Shown here in pieces: positions 1 through 9,085 of a stretch of DNA of 44,353 nt (the stretch's first letter is position 1; every line of letters starts with the position of its first letter). Location of the stretch: contig JBGAWP010000029.1 in assembly GCA_044227505.1 (NCBI GenBank), positions 1 to 44,353 on the forward strand. Reading direction: 5' to 3'. The stretch is from UBA7236 sp044227505. Its GTDB lineage: Bacteria > Bacteroidota > Bacteroidia > Chitinophagales > BACL12. Below the pieces are notes generated by a model. It did not search any database. It was not told the origin of the DNA and was given only the letters and a program-made list of their open reading frames with translations. The position numbers and the translations under genes are program-made.

Positions 1-616
1 CTACATTATTTGCAATAAAACGTCCTATTGTTTTGCCGTCCACTGCATCCGCTTTTTCAGCCTTAATAAATCCTTTTCTTTCAACAACTGCTAATACAGG
101 AGTTTTTGTAAGGGTGCTTCTACCTTGCGTTCCCTCTGTTCTTTTGTGCTTATGCTTGTTTTTTTCCTTGCCGCCTATATACGTTTCATCCGCCTCTACT
201 GTATTAGATAACGGAGCGTTAAATGCAGTAGTTGTACTTGCGTGGCGCAGTCTGTGAAGAATAAACCATGCGGTTTTTTGTGTTACGCCCAAGTCTTTAG
301 ATAATTGTAGTGAACTGATTCCCTTTTTGTGCGAAGATAGAAGATAAATAGCAACAAACCATTTTTGCAATGATACCTTAGTGTTATCAAATATACTCCC
401 AACCTTCGCAGTGAACTGTTTTCTGCACACACTACATTTATATCTCTTACCATCTGAAAAAGAATAAACTTTGCGCTCTCCACAATGTGGGCAATATGCA
501 CCGTCCTTCCATCTCATAGCCTTTAGATGCTCTAAACAAACATCCTCATTATTGAAATACACTAAAACGTCAACAAGTGTGTTAAATTTCGGCTGTATTG
601 TAGTAACTTTTGTCAT
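1..616 (-). CDS. IS1595-family (ISXO2-like) transposase, C-terminus cut by window edge
   Basis: Reading back from an ATG at 616 gives 205 codons that stay open to the window edge. Residues 42-64 form a zinc ribbon (CPHC, then CSVC), followed by a helix-turn-helix-like stretch around residues 98-123 (LSKDLGVTQKTAW) and the start of the DDE-type catalytic domain at EADETYIGGK, with the first catalytic Asp near residue 143. This order is typical of IS1595/ISXO2 transposases, which move a short insertion sequence by cut and paste. About a third of the protein should lie outside the window. I could not identify the terminal inverted repeat on the right side with confidence; the end should lie between 617 and about 700, before the stop of the next gene. 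Confidence 0.88.
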   Translation of the reverse strand, partial: MTKVTTIQPKFNTLVDVLVYFNNEDVCLEHLKAMRWKDGAYCPHCGERKVYSFSDGKRYKCSVCRKQFTAKVGSIFDNTKVSLQKWFVAIYLLSSHKKGISSLQLSKDLGVTQKTAWFILHRLRHASTTTAFNAPLSNTVEADETYIGGKEKNKHKHKRTEGTQGRSTLTKTPVLAVVERKGFIKAEKADAVDGKTIGRFIANNV

Positions 617-722
617 GGTATCTATTTTGATACTGCAAATATATAACAAATATTTGGGTTAAACAAGTATATAGTTACCAATTTTTATATTGTGGAAATT
701 ATAATGATCAGCTGATAAGAGT

Positions 723-1397
723 TTATAGGTTTGAACGCCCCATAAACACATATTGGATAATATTTGCTCCCATTTGCAATGCTTTTTGCCTGGTTTCTTC
801 AGGGTCTTTATGCACATCAGCATCCTCCCATCCATCTCCAAGGTCGCATTCAAAGGTATATAAACAAAGAAGCCTTCCCTCCCAGAATAATCCGAATGCC
901 TGAGGAGATTTATTATCGTGTTCATGAATTTTAGGTAGCCCATTTTTAAATTCATATTTCTGGTGAAATATAGGATGGCTGAATGGTAATTCTATCAATT
1001 CCAGTTCAGGAAAAACTTTTTTTAATGCAGGTCGCACATAGGGATCCATTCCATAGTTATCATCAATGTGTAAAAAACCTCCGGCTAATAAATAGGTCCT
1101 CAAATTCTGCGCTTCCTCATTAGAAAAAACCACATTTCCGTGGCCGGTCATATGAAGAAAGGGATAATTGAATAACTGAGGGCTGCCTGCTTCAATAGTT
1201 GGTGGATCAGGGTTAATATTGATGTCGAGATTTTTGTTACAAAACTCAACAAGGTTGGGCAGAGCAGTGGGATTTGCATACCAATCTCCTCCCCCATTAT
1301 ATTTTAAAAGTGCAATGGAATACGCAGGAGCCGGCGGAGAAAAACTGCTTATCAAACAAGTGAGTGCAATAACAAAGAAGGTTCCTACTATTCTCAT
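723..1397 (-). CDS. DUF4159 domain-containing secreted protein
   Basis: A 224-residue protein with an N-terminal signal peptide (hydrophobic residues about 4-20, cut near PAPAYS). The rest matches the DUF4159 pattern as I remember it: an N-terminal LLKYNGGGDWY segment, the HMTGHGNVVFS segment, LLAGGFLHIDDNYG, and a C-terminal GDGWEDADVHKDP stretch. The fold is thought to resemble a glutamine-amidotransferase/ThuA-like flavodoxin fold, and its function is not known. Its ATG overlaps the rsmE stop codon (ATGA), so it is very probably translated from the same mRNA as rsmE and the last gene of the operon that begins at about 4157. A role at the cell envelope is likely from the signal peptide only. 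Confidence 0.85.
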   Translation of the reverse strand: MRIVGTFFVIALTCLISSFSPPAPAYSIALLKYNGGGDWYANPTALPNLVEFCNKNLDININPDPPTIEAGSPQLFNYPFLHMTGHGNVVFSNEEAQNLRTYLLAGGFLHIDDNYGMDPYVRPALKKVFPELELIELPFSHPIFHQKYEFKNGLPKIHEHDNKSPQAFGLFWEGRLLCLYTFECDLGDGWEDADVHKDPEETRQKALQMGANIIQYVFMGRSNL

Positions 1398-2110
1398 AAC
1401 ATTAGTTGATTAATGGTATTTATAATTCCACAGCACAAAATTCCGGCCGTTTCGGTGCGTATAACATGATCGCCAAGACTTGCGGGGATAAAATTATTTT
1501 CCAATGCAAATTTAATCTCTTCTCTCGTAAAGTCACCTTCAGGGCCAATACAGATAATTACATCACGCTGAGGCTTGTATAATTTGGCCAGCAGATCTTT
1601 AGGGTCATCTCCACAATAGCAGATATATTTTTCAGCAACATTTTCCCTTTGCGAAGTAATAAATTTATTAAACCCAGACATATCATGTAATACGGGTAAA
1701 AACGGATTACCGGATTGTTTTATTGCGGATATCAAGGTATACTCTTCCTTTTCTCGGTGGAATTTTCTTCTTTCTGAATTTTGGGATTCCAGCGGGGAAA
1801 TAATATCTGCGCCTAGTTCTGTTAATTTCTCCAATAAAAAATCGAGGCGACCACCTGTTTTTGGAGGAGCGATTGCGATATGGATTTTAAATTTTTTGGG
1901 CGTATTTTTTTTTGAGGAAAGAATTTTAACTATACCATATTTTTTTGATATCCCTATCAATTCTGTTTCGAAAATATTTCCTTTGCCATCAGTCAAAAAT
2001 ATTTTATCGCCAATTGCAGATCGCAGTACATGAATTATATGGTGCGATTCACTTTCAGAAAGTTGATAGTTTTCATCGCCTCCAATATCAGGGGCATAAA
2101 ATAAATGCAT
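1394..2110 (-). CDS. rsmE: 16S rRNA (uracil(1498)-N(3))-methyltransferase RsmE
   Basis: The protein has 238 residues, the usual length for RsmE. It methylates N3 of U1498 in 16S rRNA in the 30S subunit using S-adenosylmethionine. The C-terminal SPOUT (trefoil-knot) signature is clear: CIGPEGDFTREEI around residues 180-192 and LGDHVIRTETAGI near the end, which make the SAM-binding knot. The N-terminal part is the PUA-like RNA-binding domain. The start lies 6 bp after the PorP/SprF stop and the stop overlaps the next ATG, so a general housekeeping gene is embedded in an operon of secretion-related genes. Confidence 0.95.
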   Translation of the reverse strand: MHLFYAPDIGGDENYQLSESESHHIIHVLRSAIGDKIFLTDGKGNIFETELIGISKKYGIVKILSSKKNTPKKFKIHIAIAPPKTGGRLDFLLEKLTELGADIISPLESQNSERRKFHREKEEYTLISAIKQSGNPFLPVLHDMSGFNKFITSQRENVAEKYICYCGDDPKDLLAKLYKPQRDVIICIGPEGDFTREEIKFALENNFIPASLGDHVIRTETAGILCCGIINTINQLML

Positions 2111-2116
2111 AAAATA

Positions 2117-3007
2117 TTATTCCGCTTTACTTTTATTAAAAATATAACCAACTAACAATTCATGACTTCCTCCGCTCGTGGAACCAAAAGCACTATTATC
2201 AAACTCGTAACAATATCCGACATGCAATTCGTTTAAAAATTTATAAGATGCACCAACAATATAGGTAGTATTTGTGCGATATCCTAAATCAAATTGAAAT
2301 TGTTCGTTGTACAACAAATGCGCCTGAACATCCAGCTGACTTGGCATTGTCTCCAGGTATTTGTATAAGACAGAAGGTGTTATTTTCCATAAAGAATTAA
2401 TATCTATGGTATAAGCACCTATCAGATTTAACTGAATTAAAATTTCCGATGCAGGATCTGAGCCTGTTTCCGATATATTATTCTTTAAAATACCCGGAGA
2501 GGATATTCCGAAATATCCATTTTCATTTTCCCATGCAATGCCAAATCCCAGATTAAATAAAAATAAATTAATATCTGCAGCCAATACAGGATCACCGGAA
2601 TCTTTTGGTAATGCAGATGTTAGATCCTGGGTATAATTTTGAAAATTGATGTTTGTACCTGCAGCAATTCGCCCAAATGTTGTTTGAAATCTATAGGCAT
2701 AAAATAAAGATGCTTCTGTTGTATTCGAAAGTCCGATATAATCATTCATCAAACTGATACCAATAGAAGATGAGGATAATCCTATCGGGCTTTGTGCCAT
2801 GATCACTGCTGTATTGGGTCCCAATCCTAAACCTGACCACATAGATCTGTATTGTGATCTTATGCTTAATTTATAATCACTTCCTGTAATGGCTGCATTG
2901 CTATAAGCGGGATTAAAATAGTATTGTGAAAATATAGGTTGCTGAGCAAGGGCATATGAAATAACAATAAATAACAAAGCGGTTAAACTAATTATTTTTA
3001 TTTTCAT
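2117..3007 (-). CDS. PorP/SprF-family type IX secretion membrane protein
   Basis: A 296-residue protein with a signal peptide ending at ALAQQP, followed immediately by the family hallmark PIFSQYYFNPAYSNAAITG. The remainder alternates short polar and aromatic strands as in an outer-membrane beta barrel, with the typical segments YRSMWSGLG and a C-terminal GYIFNKSK. In Bacteroidota, PorP/SprF proteins are partners for export or surface attachment of T9SS cargo that carries the type B sorting domain. The gene directly upstream encodes exactly such a domain and its stop overlaps this ATG (3004-3007), so the two are a coupled pair. Confidence in family is high; the identity of its cargo is inferred. 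Confidence 0.92.
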   Translation of the reverse strand: MKIKIISLTALLFIVISYALAQQPIFSQYYFNPAYSNAAITGSDYKLSIRSQYRSMWSGLGLGPNTAVIMAQSPIGLSSSSIGISLMNDYIGLSNTTEASLFYAYRFQTTFGRIAAGTNINFQNYTQDLTSALPKDSGDPVLAADINLFLFNLGFGIAWENENGYFGISSPGILKNNISETGSDPASEILIQLNLIGAYTIDINSLWKITPSVLYKYLETMPSQLDVQAHLLYNEQFQFDLGYRTNTTYIVGASYKFLNELHVGYCYEFDNSAFGSTSGGSHELLVGYIFNKSKAE

Positions 3008-3357
3008 CGCGTGATCGTTATAGTGCCTGTAATATTCTCTTCTTCTCCGGGCTTATTTAATTTTATGATATAAACATACGTTCCATTCGGAACATCACCC
3101 TTTGTTTGATCCCAGGTGCCATTCCAATTATTATCATACCCAAAAGCCTGATAAATCATTTGACCCCATCTGTTATATACCTGAATTTCGTTTTCAGGGA
3201 AATATTCTATACACTCTATAACCCAAACATCGTTAAATCCATCGTTATTTGGTGTTATAACGTTTGGAACAACTAAGGAATCACAAACACCGGTCTGTGC
3301 CTTTGAATTAAAAAAAATCAGAAATAAAAAACTAAAAAGCAGTAAAGTTGTGCGCAT
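3004..3357 (-). CDS. Stand-alone T9SS type B (gliding-motility, CHU_C) sorting-domain protein
   Basis: Only 117 residues: a signal peptide (about 1-20, MRTTLLLF...SKAQ) and then almost at once the type B C-terminal sorting domain, with NVITPNNDGFNDVW, the EIQVYNRWGQMIYQ strand, WNGTW and the NGTYVYIIKL strand. In known proteins this domain sits at the end of a much larger exported protein. Here no passenger precedes it, and the signal peptide leaves only about 10 residues before the domain. The gene is translationally coupled to PorP/SprF. It may be a minimal surface protein, a remnant of a larger one, or an adaptor for the neighbouring membrane protein. No upstream coding remnant is seen, since the previous gene ends 20 bp before. 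Confidence 0.88.
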   Translation of the reverse strand: MRTTLLLFSFLFLIFFNSKAQTGVCDSLVVPNVITPNNDGFNDVWVIECIEYFPENEIQVYNRWGQMIYQAFGYDNNWNGTWDQTKGDVPNGTYVYIIKLNKPGEEENITGTITITR

Positions 3358-3377
3358 AATATTTTACGAATAAACGA

Positions 3378-4157
3378 TTAATGATTAATAATTGCTACAG
3401 GGCGAAATCCAATATAGGGTGAAGGATCTGAAATACCTGCATATTCATCTTTGGAATCAATTTTTACAAAATTCAAAGGACTGTTCCAGCTTCCTCCCTT
3501 GTGACTGCCCTTTTCGCTCAACATTTCTGCAACATTTCCGCAGGTGTTGTAAAGTCCGAAATTATTTTTTTCGAAAGAATAAACTGGTGCTGTCACATAA
3601 CTGCATTCCTCTTCCTTCCTGGCATTGCATTTATAAAATCCTTTTTTATTTACATTCGCAGTTCCTTCCCAACTATAAATATTCTCTTCATTTCCCCCTT
3701 TTGCCGCTGTTTTCCATTGAATAGAATCAGGGAGAGAAACTGTAATGTCATATCCTTCACTTTTATAAATCTCGGTTAGCCATTTGCAATATAGAACGGC
3801 ACCTTCATATGAAATATTTACTACCGGATATTGATCATATGATTCGTGTTGAAAATAAAAATTAGTATAAGGTGCGAAATCATTAAAGGCTATTTCCCAT
3901 GCACTGCTATCCACCATTGCGATTAAATAGTCATCAAAACGACCATTTGATTTTAAATCGTTCAAAAAATATTTATAATTTGAATTGGAAACTTCTGTTT
4001 CGAAAATATAATATCCTACCTCTTTATTTTCTGTTGACTTTGAGATGAATCTGAACCCCTGCTTTTTCAAATACCTTTCGGGACTTGATTTTAATAAAAA
4101 AGAACAAAAAAATAGACCTGCGGATAAAATACATAGTAAAAAGCCGATTTTTTTCAT
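3378..4157 (-). CDS. FGE/SUMF1-like domain protein (GldK/GldJ-related fold)
   Basis: The likely start is the second ATG (4157, MKKIGFLL), because a hydrophobic signal or anchor segment follows it; an in-frame ATG at 4172 adds only five residues. The 259-residue product shows the formylglycine-generating-enzyme fold: an early YYIFETEVSNSNYKYFL, YPVVNISYEGAVLYCKWL, SLPDSIQWKTAAKGG, the FGLYNTCGNVAEML segment, GSHKGGSWNSP and a final GFRPV. The end reads GFRPV where true sulfatase activators usually have GFRCA, so enzymatic activity is doubtful. GldK/PorN and GldJ of the T9SS have this fold without catalysis, and the neighbours (sorting domain and PorP/SprF) fit a structural role in secretion. 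It is the first gene of the operon. Confidence 0.82.
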   Translation of the reverse strand: MKKIGFLLCILSAGLFFCSFLLKSSPERYLKKQGFRFISKSTENKEVGYYIFETEVSNSNYKYFLNDLKSNGRFDDYLIAMVDSSAWEIAFNDFAPYTNFYFQHESYDQYPVVNISYEGAVLYCKWLTEIYKSEGYDITVSLPDSIQWKTAAKGGNEENIYSWEGTANVNKKGFYKCNARKEEECSYVTAPVYSFEKNNFGLYNTCGNVAEMLSEKGSHKGGSWNSPLNFVKIDSKDEYAGISDPSPYIGFRPVAIINH

Positions 4158-4440
4158 TGCTATTATTTCCACGAAATTAGGGAAATTCTATAACTAAATC
4201 GAAACATCCGGGTAGGGAGGGAATAAAAAACCTATAACCTCCGCCTTTAGCCTGCGGGAAAACAGCATACACGCATGGGGGTTTTAACCCAATTGAGCAT
4301 CATCCTGAGCAGCATAAAACATCAATAAAACGAAAATTAAAAAATGAAAAATTTATATAAAACCGTACCCTACAACTTTAGCTTCCAATTGAAAATCCAT
4401 TTTTGGGCTAAAGCCCGGTGAGGTGTATGTTTTTTTGTCT

Positions 4441-4735
4441 GTGGGTTAAAACCCACGGCTATTGATTTCTACATTCGAATATTTGTATTGTTTTTTATAC
4501 ATGGATTAATACCCATGACTATGGAGGTATACATTCGAATATTTCTGTTGTTTTTTATCGTTGGATCAATACCCCGGGCCATTTATTTATATAAGCAAAT
4601 ATATGTATTGTTTTTTATCCATGGATTAATACCCAGGGCTATTGATGTTTACATTCGAATATTTGTATTGTTTTTTATCGTTGGATTAATACCCAGGACT
4701 ATTGATATATACAATTGAATATTTGTTTTTAATGT
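4441..4735. repeat. 60-bp tandem repeat, five units, each with a small palindrome
   Basis: Units begin at 4441, 4501, 4561, 4621 and 4681 with a strict 60-bp period. Each starts with a short inverted repeat (for example GTGGGTTAAAACCCAC in unit 1 and ATGGATTAATACCCAT in unit 2), followed by GGCTATTGAT-like sequence, ACATTCGAATATTTGTATTG and a TTTTTTAT tract. Related single palindromes occur upstream (GGGCTAAAGCCC at about 4406, GGGGTTTTAACCC at about 4277). The rest of the 4158-4838 gap shows nothing else I can name. Confidence 0.9.
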
Positions 4736-4838
4736 GTAAATCGTTCTTCCACTGACGTTCAAGATTCATTCTGCAATTCAATCACTTGAACTATGCTGTT
4801 TATCATACTAACAGAGGGCTTTTACATATAATATGTAT

Positions 4839-6452
4839 TTACACTTTCGCTGTTACCTTCGGTGCAGCGGCAAGTATTTCGGCATTAGCCTTATCGGCAT
4901 ATTTTTCAAAATTATGCACAAATTGCACTGCAAGATTTGCCGCTTTTGTATCGTAAAGCGCTTTATCTGTCCATGTATTTCTTGGATTCAATATTTCAGA
5001 CGGAACATTCGGGCAGGATTGTGGTATCATTAAACCAAAAATATCATGTGCCTCATATTGAACATTGTCCAATTCCCCCTTTAAAGCTGCTGTAATCATG
5101 GCGCGCGTATAAGATAATTTCATACGTTTTCCGGTGCCATAAGAACCACCTGACCAACCTGTATTGATCAACCAAACATTTACTTTGTGTTTACGCATTT
5201 TTTCCCCTAACATCTCTGCATATTTTGTAGGGTGCAATGGCATAAATGGCGCTCCAAAACAAGTGGAAAAAGTAAGTTGAGGCTCTGTAATTCCAGCCTC
5301 AGTTCCGGCAACTTTTGCCGTATATCCGCTCAGAAATTGATACATTGCCTGTCCGGGAGTTAATTTACTTATCGGAGGCAATACACCGAAAGCATCACAG
5401 GTCAGAAAAAAAATATTTTTTGGAAGCCCTCCCATACTCGGTTTCATGATATTATCGATAAACTCTATGGGATAACTCACCCGAGTATTCTCCGTTTTCG
5501 TGATGTTCGTAAAATCAACTTTTCTAGTGCCTGGATAAAATTCAATATTTTCAAGGATAGCCCCGAATTTTATGGCATGATAGATCTGAGGTTCGTTTTC
5601 CGCCGATAGATTTACACATTTGGCATAACATCCTCCCTCAAAATTAAATACACTGTCTTCTGTCCAGCCATGTTCGTCATCACCAATCAATCTTCTGTCG
5701 GGATCAGCACTTAATGTTGTTTTACCGGTTCCGGAAAGTCCAAAGAAAATTGCAACATCGTCATCTTTACCAACGTTTGCCGAACAGTGCATGCTTAAAA
5801 CTCCCTTTTCCTGAGGCAACCAATAATTGAGCACGGTAAAAATTCCCTTTTTCATTTCACCGGTATAACCACTTCCTCCAATCAAAATAATGCGTTTTGT
5901 AAAATCGATCATCGCAAAATTCTTTTCCCGGGTACCATCAACTGCAGGTTCAGCTTGAAATCCAGGTGCGTTTACTATGATCCAATCAGGTTCCTGCGTT
6001 TTTATTTCTTCAAGCGAGGGACGTAAAAACATATTGTCGCAAAAGAGGTTGCCCCATGGAAGTTCATTGATGGTGCGGATATTGATACGATATTTGGGAT
6101 CTGCACAAGCATAATTATCGCGTACCCAAATATCCTTAGCACTCAAATAATTCAGCACTTTTTGATACAATTTATCAAAAACTTCTCCTTCAACCGGGAA
6201 ATTCACATTATTCCAATCAATTGTATTAGCAGTTTTTTCATCGCGCACTGTAAATTTATCTTTTGGTGCCCTTCCTCTGAATTTTCCGGTATCTACCACT
6301 AATGCTCCGCTGTCGGCAAGAACTCCGAGTCCGCGAGTGATGGTATGTTCCACCAATTCTGCTGGGGAAAGGTTCCAATAAGCATTTGCTGTGTGGTTCA
6401 GACCGATTTTGCTTAAAGAAGCATTAGGATTTTTAATTCCTGATTCGTTCAT
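4839..6452 (-). CDS. pckA: Phosphoenolpyruvate carboxykinase (ATP)
   Basis: A cytoplasmic enzyme converting oxaloacetate and ATP to phosphoenolpyruvate, ADP and CO2, the first step of gluconeogenesis. From the second ATG (6452, MNESGIKNP) it has 537 residues, the usual length. An upstream in-frame ATG at 6494 is less likely because a promoter-like -7 box lies between the two. Visible motifs are RGRAPKDKF near the N-terminus, FIGGSGYTGEMKKGIF, the P-loop GLSGTGKTTLSADP, IGDDEHGW (metal and kinase-2 site), and NTGWSGGSYGTGKRM near residue 440. It stands alone as a transcription unit, with the 60-bp repeat array downstream. Confidence 0.97.
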   Translation of the reverse strand: MNESGIKNPNASLSKIGLNHTANAYWNLSPAELVEHTITRGLGVLADSGALVVDTGKFRGRAPKDKFTVRDEKTANTIDWNNVNFPVEGEVFDKLYQKVLNYLSAKDIWVRDNYACADPKYRINIRTINELPWGNLFCDNMFLRPSLEEIKTQEPDWIIVNAPGFQAEPAVDGTREKNFAMIDFTKRIILIGGSGYTGEMKKGIFTVLNYWLPQEKGVLSMHCSANVGKDDDVAIFFGLSGTGKTTLSADPDRRLIGDDEHGWTEDSVFNFEGGCYAKCVNLSAENEPQIYHAIKFGAILENIEFYPGTRKVDFTNITKTENTRVSYPIEFIDNIMKPSMGGLPKNIFFLTCDAFGVLPPISKLTPGQAMYQFLSGYTAKVAGTEAGITEPQLTFSTCFGAPFMPLHPTKYAEMLGEKMRKHKVNVWLINTGWSGGSYGTGKRMKLSYTRAMITAALKGELDNVQYEAHDIFGLMIPQSCPNVPSEILNPRNTWTDKALYDTKAANLAVQFVHNFEKYADKANAEILAAAPKVTAKV

Positions 6453-6476
6453 TTTGATGCCGGATTGTTTCGGCTG

Positions 6477-6484
6477 CAAAGATA
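6477..6484 (-). promoter_or_regulatory. Likely -7 promoter box of pckA (TATCTTTG)
   Basis: On the minus strand the sequence reads TATCTTTG, matching the Bacteroidota -7 consensus TAnnTTTG, 24 bp before the preferred ATG. I see no clear TTTG at the usual distance upstream. It lies inside the longer reading frame, which favours the shorter protein. Confidence 0.45.
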
Positions 6485-6694
6485 ATCCAGCCATTTTTTA
6501 TTAGGGATTACTTTAGTCATCAATTTTTACAAAATATCACTTTCAAGACCATTAATTTGCGATAATAAGGGATAAAAAAGTCGGGAAAGCATTGCTACCA
6601 CAGGGTTTCTTATAATATAAAAATATTTATAATATGAAGTCCGGATGTTGAAAAATATTTGTTACCAGGCATGATTTTATGGATTTTTACATAT

Positions 6695-6729
6695 TAAAAA
6701 AACCGCAATATTTGGAGATACTGCGGTTT
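6695..6729 (-). terminator. Rho-independent terminator of the FG-GAP T9SS gene
   Basis: On the minus strand an 8-bp stem (AAACCGCA...TGCGGTTT, arms at 6722-6729 and 6700-6707) with a 14-nt loop is followed by a run of T. It lies about 55 bp after the stop codon at 6785. Confidence 0.85.
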
Positions 6730-6784
6730 GGTGATTTACAACAGGTGTTTCATGGGGACAGCACCTTAATGTTTCACAACTGGG

Positions 6785-9085
6785 TTATTTTAAAATTTCT
6801 ATCGCTCGTGTATATATTTTATTGTTATCGTTCATTACAACAAAATATTTTCCGGCCGGGCTGGTTGAAATATCTATTGTAATACTATTATTTGAAGTTT
6901 GCTTAAATATTAATTGTCCTTGCATATTTATCACAGAGATCAACATTTCCTCTGAACCAGTCTGCACTGTAAATATTCCATTGTTAATGGAAGGATAGAC
7001 TCCAAATAGATCATTAGCTCCATTTTCAATCGCAACCACGTTATCATTATCAGTAATATTTACAATGATATCCGGTATGCTGAGATCAGAATAAAGTATA
7101 TCATCTGATTCTACAATAAATGAAATAGTTCCTGTATGATCACCTTCAATAATCACGTCATCCACTACGGAAATATTAATTAATTGTGCATCAAGTGCTT
7201 CGGCGGTCGCGTTAAAAAAGAAATAGATGGCATTTCCCGGTCCGCTTCCCAGATCTAATTGTTCGTCGGGAGTTGCATAAACAATTACTTCTTCATCAGG
7301 TATCGATAATAAACTTAGCTCTGCAGGAATTTCCAAAGTTCCCTCCATATAATATTCCGTATTTGAAAAAGTTACATTCAATCCCTCCACAGCCGGATTA
7401 TCCATAATATTGATAAATAGGTCGTCAATTAACAGATCAGCGTAAAAGGGATCTGCTGATTCCACTGTAAAATAGATGGCACCTGCATGTATTCCTTCAT
7501 AAACCGCATCCTCTACTGCAGTTCCATTAAAATTCTGATATACAGGTAAATCGCCATCTGCAATAAATGTCATAGATACAGGCACTCCTGTTCCTGCGCC
7601 AAGATCAAATTGGGTATCAGGAATTGCATGAATAATAACATCAGCAATTGGTGCTGAACTTAAATTAAATCCTATGGTAAAGGGTTCTATTTCTTCGGTG
7701 ATCAAACTTGCCGGAAAAGCTGTAGATATTGTTGCGTAATCGTTATCATTAATTATAACTGATATTGGTGTTGGAATTAATTCATCCAGAGCAAGATCAG
7801 CAGAATTAAGATCAAAATTAATTTCTTCAGTAATAGATGGTTCATAAATAAAATCGTTTTCCACAGAAATGATAAAAGTAAAATCGTTTATCCCATCAAT
7901 ACCTGATGGCATGGTTACGGTTTTAATTTCTCCGGTTCCTTCCCCTGCATTAATATGTTCGTCGGGAATAATATTAATGATCGTTTCAGATGTCGGAATA
8001 ATATTTAAATGCCCTGATAAAGTTGCGAATGTTACACCTTCCACCAGGGTTGTTAATTCCGAACTTAAAAATAATCCTGCATCGTTATCCGTAATTAAAT
8101 AACTGTGGGTTTCATTTATTGATCCATCATATATTCCCCATGATATTGGATCATTTAAGATCAGCACTGAATTATATGCAATATCTTCAATTATTGCGTC
8201 ATCAGGAACAGACCAACTTACTGTTTGAGGAATTAATGCTGTTTCATCCGGAGAAAAAATAAGTTGTATCGGCATACCCTCCCCTAATCCTGCGTCAATA
8301 CTACCGGAAGGATAAATATCTATTTTTAATTCAACTTGTGGTATTTCTGTAAATGTAATGGTAACACCATCTGCTGTGCCGTTTTCTTCAAGATATGTTG
8401 CGGTGGGTTCAGAAATTGTATACACCGGTGCTGCAAATATGGCATTATATTGTATAAAAAATTCAAAATCCGATGCACCTGCAAAATCAACAAGTGTGTT
8501 ATCATCGAAATAACCAAATTGACCAAAATCGCCATAAATATTTGCATACTCCTCAGTGAAAGTACCGGGACCTGTAGATAATTTAATTTCCGTTGAACCT
8601 GAGAATTGTGAATTGATCAGATCAGGTATATTATCACCATTAATATCTCTCGTTTCAATATAGGAAGGTCCTGATATTGCATCAGCACTAAAGTCTCCTA
8701 TACTGGAGTATGTAAAAGTTCCAAGATCATTTGTAGCAAGCGTAACATTTTCTGTGGCAGTACAAACGTACATATAATCCACATCCGAATCCATATCAAA
8801 ATCCTCTGTATATAATGCAGCAACTGCTGCACAAGGAGTTGGGTAAAATAACACCGGTGCAGAAAAAGTTCCTCCCGATATATTCGTTATTTGTTGAATC
8901 TGGGACGATGACATTTTCGAACCGATAAAATCATCATCTCCATCAGCATCAAAATCTATCATATCAAATGTTTTCCAGGAATCAGCAGTTGTAAGGAGTT
9001 CGCCGTAATTAAATAGCGTACTTGTATCACCACTATTTAAATAAAGATGTAAAGAATTAGGATAGGAAAATTGCATCGTTATCAA
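6785..9085 (-). CDS. T9SS cargo, C-terminal part of frameshifted gene: FG-GAP, Calx-beta-like repeats, type A sorting domain
   Basis: This frame gives 766 residues from the first ATG, but it is not a real gene start: the reading frame is open upstream to about 9190 and continues the FG-GAP/VCBS-type repeats of the preceding fragment (LTDADEDGDEDLI, MIDFDADGDDDFIG, DFDMDSDVDYMY, RDINGDNIPDLI). After about residue 220 follow at least four Calx-beta-like units, each ending in a motif such as ITDNDAG, INDNDYA or ITDNDN. The last 75 residues are a T9SS type A sorting domain (GVYPSINNGIFTV, INMQGQLIF, SPAGKYFVVM). It is predicted to be exported to the cell surface. It has no signal peptide of its own, which also argues that it is the second half of one protein of about 1,260 residues. 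Confidence 0.85.
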   Translation of the reverse strand: MITMQFSYPNSLHLYLNSGDTSTLFNYGELLTTADSWKTFDMIDFDADGDDDFIGSKMSSSQIQQITNISGGTFSAPVLFYPTPCAAVAALYTEDFDMDSDVDYMYVCTATENVTLATNDLGTFTYSSIGDFSADAISGPSYIETRDINGDNIPDLINSQFSGSTEIKLSTGPGTFTEEYANIYGDFGQFGYFDDNTLVDFAGASDFEFFIQYNAIFAAPVYTISEPTATYLEENGTADGVTITFTEIPQVELKIDIYPSGSIDAGLGEGMPIQLIFSPDETALIPQTVSWSVPDDAIIEDIAYNSVLILNDPISWGIYDGSINETHSYLITDNDAGLFLSSELTTLVEGVTFATLSGHLNIIPTSETIINIIPDEHINAGEGTGEIKTVTMPSGIDGINDFTFIISVENDFIYEPSITEEINFDLNSADLALDELIPTPISVIINDNDYATISTAFPASLITEEIEPFTIGFNLSSAPIADVIIHAIPDTQFDLGAGTGVPVSMTFIADGDLPVYQNFNGTAVEDAVYEGIHAGAIYFTVESADPFYADLLIDDLFINIMDNPAVEGLNVTFSNTEYYMEGTLEIPAELSLLSIPDEEVIVYATPDEQLDLGSGPGNAIYFFFNATAEALDAQLINISVVDDVIIEGDHTGTISFIVESDDILYSDLSIPDIIVNITDNDNVVAIENGANDLFGVYPSINNGIFTVQTGSEEMLISVINMQGQLIFKQTSNNSITIDISTSPAGKYFVVMNDNNKIYTRAIEILK

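Noticed and set aside
33..662. Small frames on both strands at the left end.
   Set aside because: They are shadows of the transposase, which reads from 616 to the edge on the minus strand.
4488..4718. Forward reading frame of 76 codons with a 20-residue repeat.
   Set aside because: It follows only from the 60-bp period; no promoter or ribosome-binding site is seen, and the palindromes explain the conservation better.
4441..4735. CRISPR array.
   Set aside because: The whole 60-bp unit is repeated, with no unique spacers, and no cas genes are present in the window.
6730..6784. Possible small regulatory RNA between terminator and stop codon.
   Set aside because: No promoter or second structured element is visible; it is most simply the 3' untranslated part of the T9SS gene.
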